Shown: in pieces, positions 59,887 through 64,000 of the stretch
Position numbering within the stretch: the stretch's first letter is position 1
How the letters are laid out: each line of letters starts with the position of its first letter
From: JAXLVB01 sp046329195
Lineage (GTDB): Bacteria; Bacteroidota; Bacteroidia; Cytophagales; Spirosomataceae
Reading direction: 5' to 3'
Length of the DNA stretch: 64,000 nucleotides
Assembly (NCBI GenBank): GCA_046329195.1
Contig: JAXLVB010000002.1
Span: forward strand, 248,001 to 312,000
The notes under the pieces: model-generated
Told to the model about the DNA's origin: nothing
What the model saw: the letters and a program-made list of their open reading frames with translations, nothing else
The model's database searches: none
Position numbers and translations under genes: made by a program

Positions 59887-59948
59887 CGTTTAAGCATCTT
59901 AAACGACAACCTTATAGGGCTAACAGTGGCGGCTGTTAGCCCTTTTTT
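59887..59948 (+). ncRNA. Candidate small RNA or attenuator leader
   Basis: Starting just downstream of the -7 element, the sequence holds a first hairpin (GTTTAAG and CTTAAAC around a short loop) and then the strong terminator stem at 59916-59948. A transcript would be about 60 nt. It may equally be only the terminator region of the Crp/Fnr gene or a leader of the next gene. Confidence 0.35.
59916..59948 (+). terminator. Strong terminator downstream of the Crp/Fnr gene
   Basis: AGGGCTAACAG and CTGTTAGCCCT pair across TGGCGG and are followed by T residues. It lies 89 bp beyond the Crp/Fnr stop. Confidence 0.88.
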
Positions 59949-60028
59949 GTTGTCTTTGCTTGCCCTATTTAAAAATACACTACTTTGTTGGTGAGAAATA
60001 AGTTACAAAAAGAATAAATATTTTTACC

Positions 60029-60052
60029 AAATGTAAAATAAACATTACATTT
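60029..60052. promoter_or_regulatory. Operator palindrome before the membrane-protein/XRE pair
   Basis: AAATGTAA and TTACATTT form a perfect inverted repeat with an 8-bp spacer, 35 bp before the start at 60088. TACATTTA within the right arm resembles a -7 element, so a bound dimer would block the promoter. The XRE regulator encoded in the same operon is the natural candidate. Confidence 0.55.
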
Positions 60053-60087
60053 AGTCCGTTATTCTTGCATAACTAACTTTTAAAGTC

Positions 60088-60585
60088 ATGAATCCCAGAT
60101 TTCTTTTTCCGCACCAATTCAAAAAAATCGGATGGATGCTTCTGCTACCGTTTCTCACACTTGGCATGTATCTAATTATTACAGATGTAGATTCGCTGGC
60201 CAATCAGTGGCTTTCGTTTGAGATTCCAACAAAGTATCTGTTGTTTTATGATAGTATCTTTAAGAATGAGCAAACAGCAATAATTGATTTTACAGATGAG
60301 CTGGTGATGTTAGGGCTGACGGTAGCCTTGGTCTTGATTGCTTTTTCCAAGGAAAAAATAGAAGACGAGTGGGTAAGTAAAATTCGCCTCGAATCGCTCC
60401 AGTGGGGTATATATGTCAATACAGCTTTGTTGCTTTTAGCCACTTTTTTGATTCACGGTAGTGCTTATTGGATTGTGATTATTGTCAATATGTTTACGCC
60501 CTTGATTATCTTTAATTTGCGATTTCACTATATTCTGTATGTTAAACCCCGTTTGGAACGAAATGGAGAAAGGAGTGTTGCATGA
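60088..60585 (+). CDS. Four-helix membrane protein paired with an XRE regulator
   Basis: The 165-aa protein has four hydrophobic helices (IGWMLLLPFLTLGMYLIIT, ELVMLGLTVALVLIAFS, WGIYVNTALLLLATFLIHG, WIVIIVNMFTPLIIFNL) with a cytoplasmic-looking KEKIEDEWVSKIRLES loop between helices two and three. Its last four bases overlap the start of the XRE gene (ATGA). Small membrane proteins coupled to a short XRE regulator are common in Bacteroidota; the membrane protein may sense a signal or modulate the regulator. No enzyme motif is visible. Confidence 0.78.
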   Translation: MNPRFLFPHQFKKIGWMLLLPFLTLGMYLIITDVDSLANQWLSFEIPTKYLLFYDSIFKNEQTAIIDFTDELVMLGLTVALVLIAFSKEKIEDEWVSKIRLESLQWGIYVNTALLLLATFLIHGSAYWIVIIVNMFTPLIIFNLRFHYILYVKPRLERNGERSVA

Positions 60586-60782
60586 AAAACCGCATCAGAA
60601 TTGAGCGAGCTATTTTAGATATTACCCAAGCTCAATTAGCCGAACAGGTTAATGTAACTCGCCAGACCATCAATGCCATCGAAGCCAACAAGTATGTACC
60701 CTCGGCGGTACTGGCTATCAAAATAGCTCGCACATTTGGCAAAACGGTAGAAGAAGTGTTCGAGTTGGAAGAAGGCGAATAA
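60582..60782 (+). CDS. Short XRE/Cro-family transcriptional regulator
   Basis: The 66-aa protein consists only of an HTH domain: MKNRIRIERAILDITQAQLA, then the recognition helix in VTRQTINAIEANKYVPS, ending FGKTVEEVFELEEGE. This is the PlcR/SinR-like short form. It is translationally coupled to the membrane-protein gene upstream and probably binds the palindrome at 60029-60052 to repress its own operon. Confidence 0.93.
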   Translation: MKNRIRIERAILDITQAQLAEQVNVTRQTINAIEANKYVPSAVLAIKIARTFGKTVEEVFELEEGE

Positions 60783-60840
60783 GACTATTTCACTACCGTC
60801 GAGTGCCTGCTACACCTGTTAGAGTAGGTTAACCCTTGCT

Positions 60841-60899
60841 AAATCACAAACCCAATCGTTTACAGCGTAAGATTCTGTAAACGATTGGGTTTGTGATTT
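60841..60899. repeat. Perfect 25-bp inverted repeat
   Basis: Bases 60841-60865 are exactly complementary to 60875-60899 (inner part ACCCAATCGTTTACAG), separated by a 9-nt loop. It lies between the convergent XRE and pheS genes and has no T run on either side, so it is not a standard terminator. It could be a transcription block, a repeat element or an mRNA-stabilising structure. Confidence 0.85.
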
Positions 60900-60945
60900 G
60901 AATAGAACTGAAAAATCACGGATAGACCAGTCACTAATACGCTAA

Positions 60946-61998
60946 CTAAGCTCCTTCAAACTGACGAAGAAAGCGCACGTCGTTTTCGGAATAGAGCCTC
61001 AAGTCTCGAATCCGATACTTCAGCATGGCAATACGCTCAATACCCATACCGAATGCGAAACCTGTATATTTTTTAGAGTCAATCCCGGAGTTTTCGAGCA
61101 CGTTGGGGTCCACCATACCTGACCCTAAGATTTCGACCCAGCCGCTGCCTTTGCAGATATTTTGAGAACCTCCACACATGCGGCACACGCCTGGCTTGTG
61201 CATTTCGCAGGAGATGTCCATTTCGGCACTTGGCTCTGTAAATGGGAAGAACGACGGACGGAAACGCACTTGGATGTCGTCACCAAAGAGTTCTTTGGCA
61301 AATTGATAAAGCGTATCCTTAAGGTCTTTGAAGCCTACGTTTTCGTCCACATACAAGCCTTCTATCTGGTGAAAAAAGCAATGTGCTCTTGCCGAAATGG
61401 CTTCGTTCCGATACACCCGCCCTGGCATAATACTACGCAGGGGGGGCTTTTGGTGTTGCATCAAGCGAATCTGCACGTTAGAGGTATGCGTACGCAGAAG
61501 TACATCATCGGCTTGATTGTCACCCTTTGAAATAAAAAAGGTGTCTTGCATCTCACGAGCAGGGTGATTTTCGGGGAAGTTAAGTGCCCCAAAATTGTAC
61601 CAATCCGTTTCGATCTCAGGACCATCAGAAACGTTAAAGCCCATTCGTTCAAAAATTTGAATGATTTGTTGCCGAACCAACGTCAAGGGGTGAATCGTGC
61701 CCATTTCGTTGGGGATGGTAGGCAGGGTCAAATCTACAGGTGCTTCAACTGACTCATCGGCGTTTTCGAGGCGCTCCTGAAACTCAGAAAATTTATTCTG
61801 TGCAAGGTTTTTGAGTGTATTTAATTCTAAGCCTAAGGTTTTTTTGAGCTCAGCAGGGGCTGCTTTGAGGCCATCAAAAAGCTCAGGGATGACCCCTTTT
61901 CTACTCAAATACGTGAGGCGGAATAGCTCTAGTTGGTCTTTAGAGTCAATCAAAAAGGCCTCTACTTCTTGCTGGATTTCTTTAACTCGGTCAATCAT
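60946..61998 (-). CDS. pheS: Phenylalanyl-tRNA synthetase alpha subunit
   Basis: The 350-aa protein has the N-terminal coiled coil (about 1-100) and the class II catalytic core: HPLTLVRQQIIQIFERMGF, motif 2 around YRNEAISARAHCFFHQIEGLY, and motif 3 in GFAFGMGIERIAMLKYRIRDLRLY (cited in part). A Cys-rich segment, CEMHKPGVCRMCGG, is an insertion found in many Bacteroidota PheS proteins and could bind zinc. It forms a heterotetramer with PheT, which is not in this window. A -7 element lies about 100 bp upstream. Confidence 0.97.
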   Translation of the reverse strand: MIDRVKEIQQEVEAFLIDSKDQLELFRLTYLSRKGVIPELFDGLKAAPAELKKTLGLELNTLKNLAQNKFSEFQERLENADESVEAPVDLTLPTIPNEMGTIHPLTLVRQQIIQIFERMGFNVSDGPEIETDWYNFGALNFPENHPAREMQDTFFISKGDNQADDVLLRTHTSNVQIRLMQHQKPPLRSIMPGRVYRNEAISARAHCFFHQIEGLYVDENVGFKDLKDTLYQFAKELFGDDIQVRFRPSFFPFTEPSAEMDISCEMHKPGVCRMCGGSQNICKGSGWVEILGSGMVDPNVLENSGIDSKKYTGFAFGMGIERIAMLKYRIRDLRLYSENDVRFLRQFEGA

Positions 61999-62099
61999 GC
62001 GATGGATGCAAAAACTCGCTAGTAAAATAATATACTGAAAGTGAGAAAGTTAAGAATGAACTAACTACTCCTAATCAGATTGCTGTATTTATGCTGGCA

Positions 62100-62107
62100 C
62101 AAAGATA
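62100..62107 (-). promoter_or_regulatory. -7 element of pheS
   Basis: The minus strand reads TATCTTTG, an exact TAnnTTTG, giving a leader of about 95 nt for pheS. A very similar segment (AAAGATACGCTTTT) occurs before the PhnZ-type gene at 39004-39017. Confidence 0.55.
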
Positions 62108-62143
62108 CGCTTTTAGCTGATAGGTGAAAACTACGGCGATAGG

Positions 62144-62212
62144 GTAAAAACACCTAATTTCAAAAAGGGGTGTTTTTACGCTAATAGAGGCAAGTATGGC
62201 CACTTACCTTTG
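62144..62212 (+). promoter_or_regulatory. Operator-promoter module 1 of the LytTR gene
   Basis: GTAAAAACACC (62144-62154) faces GGTGTTTTTAC (62169-62179), followed by GCTAA. An exact TAnnTTTG element, TACCTTTG, lies at 62205-62212, 25 bp after the second arm. The arm-to-arm distance is 25 bp. The same geometry is repeated in module 2. Confidence 0.75.
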
Positions 62213-62265
62213 TCATGTCATCTGAACGAAGAGGCGCCAAAAAATACTGAGCAATGCTTAATCAG

Positions 62266-62334
62266 GTAAAAATACCTGATTTTGAAAATAGGTGTTTTTA
62301 CGCTAAAAGAACTTAACGAAAGAGGACAACTTTG
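62266..62334 (+). promoter_or_regulatory. Operator-promoter module 2 of the LytTR gene
   Basis: GTAAAAATACC (62266-62276) faces GGTGTTTTTAC (62291-62301), again 25 bp arm to arm. A -7-like CAACTTTG lies at 62327-62334, again 25 bp after the second arm. The start codon is 33 bp further on. Confidence 0.75.
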
Positions 62335-62366
62335 CACAGAGAATAACTCCTAACTCATAATTCAAG

Positions 62367-62786
62367 ATGGTTACCCAAAAACTTTATGCCCCCGAGAACG
62401 CACAAGAGATTGTAGGTCAGCCGTCAGAAGTACAGAGCCGCCAACCTGTCTTCTCCATAGCGTATGATCGTGCTACCAAAGAGGTGTTGATTAACGATAT
62501 TGTTATGCTAGAGGGCGACGGAAACTATACCTTCTTTCATTTAAGCAATGGTAAGCGTATTTTGGTTTCAAGAACCTTGAAGCAATACGAAGATGCCCTA
62601 GAAGGAACGAGTTTCTTGAGAGTACATAAGTCCTTTTTGGTGAATCTGGAACACTTGGTGAGTTACGACCTCAAAAACGAGATGAATCTGTGTTTTTGTA
62701 ACGGAGCCAAAGTGGGAGTGTCTCGCCGGAAAAAGCAAGATGTCATGGGCCGGCTAGAGTCCATGCGCAACAGCTTGGCGAGTTAG
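62367..62786 (+). CDS. Single-domain LytTR DNA-binding regulator
   Basis: The 139-aa protein has about 30 N-terminal residues without a clear fold and then one LytTR domain: IVMLEGDGNYTFFHLSNGKRILVSRTLKQYEDAL (in parts), FLRVHKSFLVNLEHLVSYD, and VGVSRRKKQDVMGRLE. There is no receiver or membrane domain, so its activity is probably set by its own level or by an unseen partner. Two operator-promoter modules in front of it suggest autoregulation. A hairpin terminator follows. Confidence 0.93.
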   Translation: MVTQKLYAPENAQEIVGQPSEVQSRQPVFSIAYDRATKEVLINDIVMLEGDGNYTFFHLSNGKRILVSRTLKQYEDALEGTSFLRVHKSFLVNLEHLVSYDLKNEMNLCFCNGAKVGVSRRKKQDVMGRLESMRNSLAS

Positions 62787-62856
62787 GACGTCATTCAATT
62801 GCATTTTGTAGTGAAACTTCATAGTCTGATTTTTTAGTGGTTAGGTGAATAGCAGA

Positions 62857-62894
62857 TAGCGACAGGTTCATGACCCGTCGCTATTTTCATTTTA
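62857..62894 (+). terminator. Terminator after the LytTR gene
   Basis: ATAGCGAC and GTCGCTAT form a stem with a 13-nt loop followed by TTTCATTTT. Confidence 0.7.
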
Positions 62895-62922
62895 GTTGTG
62901 CCTGTCCCGATGGCTATCGGGA

Positions 62923-63153
62923 TTATCCGTTATCCGTTATCCGTTATCCGTTATCCGTTATCCGTTATCCGTTATCCGTTATCCGTTATCCGTTATCCGT
63001 TATCCGTTATCCGTTATCCGTTATCCGTTATCCGTTATCCGTTATCCGTTATCCGTTATCCGTTATCCGTTATCCGTTATCCGTTATCCGTTATCCGTTA
63101 TCCGTTATCCGTTATCCGTTATCCGTTATCCGTTATCCGTTATCCGTTATCCG
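62923..63153. repeat. Perfect tandem array of 33 TTATCCG heptamers
   Basis: Bases 62923-63153 (231 nt) are 33 uninterrupted, identical copies of TTATCCG. A reverse-complement stub, ACGGATAACGGAT, follows at 63187-63199, 33 bp beyond the array, and a small CCCGAT hairpin directly precedes it. Because seven is not a multiple of three, all three plus-strand frames read the same peptide YPLSVIR, while the minus strand has a stop every 21 nt. Confidence 0.97.
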
Positions 63154-63215
63154 TTAATAAAAAGGGGGCTAAGTTAGCTTTTTTTGACGGATAACGGATT
63201 TCTTTTGACTACCTC

Positions 63216-63875
63216 TTAAAATAACCGATACCCGATGGTGAGTTGCCAAAGTGATAACTTTTGGTCAAATTGCTTTTGAGTGGCAGCGTTGCTAAAAGAG
63301 ATTTTGGTGATTTCATTGAAGTTTCCCTCATAGCGTACGTCAAGCGACAAACTTCCCAAGGTCAGACCTGCACCGGCCTGAAACCCAATGATGGCGTCTT
63401 TGATGGTTTTGTCAATAGATTGTGAGGTATATACCTTTATAGCATCAGCAACTCCTTGATTCTGACTGAGATTAAACGACGCAATAGGGCCAGCGTTGAT
63501 GCGCAAAACTTTGAAAAATTTATAGCCCAGTAAGAAAGGCACGTCTAAGTTGGTGTATGTTACATCAACGCTGGTAGGAGTGCCCCCCGCCTTTACGACC
63601 TCAAACGTGCCTCCTTTAGCCCCGACCAACAACTCTGGCTGAACGTAAAACTTTCCTCCAATTCGTACATAAACACCCCCTACAAAACCTGTCAGGTTCT
63701 TAAGGTTATTCCGAATGACATCGTTAGAGCCTGACGCCTGCACCTGCACTTCGGAGGTAGTGATAGTAGATAAATTGGCCCCTGCCCGAAGGCCAACCGA
63801 AACGAAACTGTCTTGGGCTTGTAGGTTACTTAACACACAACAGCACAAGAAAATGATTAAACTGAATTGCTTCAT
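63216..63875 (-). CDS. Outer-membrane beta-barrel (porin/PorT-like) protein
   Basis: The start at 63875 (MKQFSLIIFLCCCVLSNLQA) gives a signal peptide; the longer frame would start inside the promoter. The 219-aa protein is an eight-stranded barrel of the OMP_b-brl_2 kind: VSVGLRAGANLSTIT, TGFVGGVYVRIGGKFYVQPELLVGAKGG (in parts), VPFLLGYKFFKVLRINAGPIASF, GFQAGAGLTLGSLSLDVRYEG, and the terminal WQLTIGYRLF with the C-terminal Phe. Such proteins are common in Bacteroidota, with unknown cargo. Confidence 0.9.
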   Translation of the reverse strand: MKQFSLIIFLCCCVLSNLQAQDSFVSVGLRAGANLSTITTSEVQVQASGSNDVIRNNLKNLTGFVGGVYVRIGGKFYVQPELLVGAKGGTFEVVKAGGTPTSVDVTYTNLDVPFLLGYKFFKVLRINAGPIASFNLSQNQGVADAIKVYTSQSIDKTIKDAIIGFQAGAGLTLGSLSLDVRYEGNFNEITKISFSNAATQKQFDQKLSLWQLTIGYRLF

Positions 63876-63950
63876 GGTATTTAACAATTGATGAATGGTA
63901 TTTGTCAAGAAAAGTAAAGAAACTAACTCGCAACGCCAAGAAATAGATGT

Positions 63951-63958
63951 CAAACTTA
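63951..63958 (-). promoter_or_regulatory. -7 element of the beta-barrel gene
   Basis: The minus strand reads TAAGTTTG, an exact TAnnTTTG, 76 bp before the ATG at 63875. It lies at the very position of the upstream alternative ATG (63953), which rules that start out. Confidence 0.6.
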
Positions 63959-63974
63959 GGCAATGGTTACAAAA

Positions 63975-63999
63975 AAGCGAGTGCCGCAGGCACTCGCTT
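63975..63999 (-). terminator. Terminator of a gene beyond the right edge
   Basis: AAGCGAGTGCC and GGCACTCGCTT pair across GCA; on the minus strand TTTTTTG follows. It probably ends a minus-strand gene lying to the right of the window. Confidence 0.8.
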
Positions 64000-64000
64000 C

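Larger units (their letters stand above)
61999..62366. other. Divergent regulatory region between pheS and the LytTR gene
   Basis: No gene is present. The region holds the pheS -7 element (62100-62107) and two copies of a 122-bp-spaced operator-promoter module that control the LytTR gene. Confidence 0.8.
62787..63215. other. Intergenic stretch with terminator and heptanucleotide array
   Basis: These 429 bases hold the LytTR-gene terminator, a CCCGAT/ATCGGG hairpin at 62906-62921, the 33-copy TTATCCG array and an inverted stub of it. No gene is present. Confidence 0.85.

Noticed and set aside
62923..63153. CRISPR array
   Set aside because: The heptamers are contiguous with no spacers, and there are no cas genes.
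62870..63194. Three overlapping plus-strand frames of repeated YPLSVIR
   Set aside because: They are produced by the TTATCCG array, in which every plus frame is open. No start context or flanking protein sequence supports translation.

Overview
The window comes from a member of the Bacteroidota, most likely order Cytophagales (Spirosomataceae-like, for example Runella relatives). The reasons are a SusC/SusD pair, several -7 elements of the TAnnTTTG type, almost no Shine-Dalgarno sequences, an ssrA tag of the GExxYAMAA type, DUF5916, DUF4126, DUF5690 and DUF5995 proteins, LytTR and membrane-anchored AraC regulators, and giant secreted Ig-like repeat proteins. It is an ordinary chromosomal segment. 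I see no insertion sequence, prophage, CRISPR array, tRNA or rRNA, but there is a tmRNA gene.

Layout. 1-5033: the N-terminal 1677 codons of a secreted reprolysin-type metallopeptidase carrying a hierarchical array of Ig-like repeats; it runs off the left edge. 5399-8035: clpB. 8331-10500: a two-gene operon of a bacterial GRAS-family methyltransferase-like protein and a HisC-like aminotransferase, the most unusual unit here. 10793-13189: a DoxX-fusion membrane protein and an AraC regulator. 13378-22747: a propeller lipoprotein, a P1-family peptidase, a Uma2-like nuclease fold, a DUF5916 outer-membrane protein, an OmpA lipoprotein, DUF4126, an exported OB-fold protein with OsmC, and CrtZ. 22903-31946: a PafA-type phosphatase, an ECF42-like sigma factor with its YCII/DGPF partner, ssrA, a GroES-like paralogue, a phosphodiesterase-fold protein, then an FAD oxidoreductase and PhnX-like hydrolase. 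32121-38891: DUF5690 and GntP transporters, a zinc phospholipase C/S1-P1-like protein, and a PhnZ-type HD oxygenase. 39084-48521: a TIM-barrel isomerase, an NPP-type phosphatase, a SusCD pair, an esterase and a flavin reductase. 48670-58938: argS, gpx, menA, a PhyH dioxygenase and envelope proteins. 59236-63875: Crp/Fnr, a membrane-protein/XRE pair, pheS, a LytTR regulator behind a duplicated operator-promoter, a perfect 33-copy heptanucleotide array and a beta-barrel protein.

Themes. Phosphorus acquisition recurs: a PafA-like phosphatase, a PhnX-like hydrolase with an amino-phosphonate oxidase-like protein, a PhnZ-type oxygenase, a second alkaline-phosphatase-fold enzyme beside a SusCD pair, and a phospholipase C-like enzyme. 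They are scattered over about 22 kb rather than forming one operon. The other strong signals are regulatory: the duplicated LytTR-gene control region, the operator palindrome before the XRE pair, and an isolated promoter-hairpin-terminator unit near 59.9 kb.
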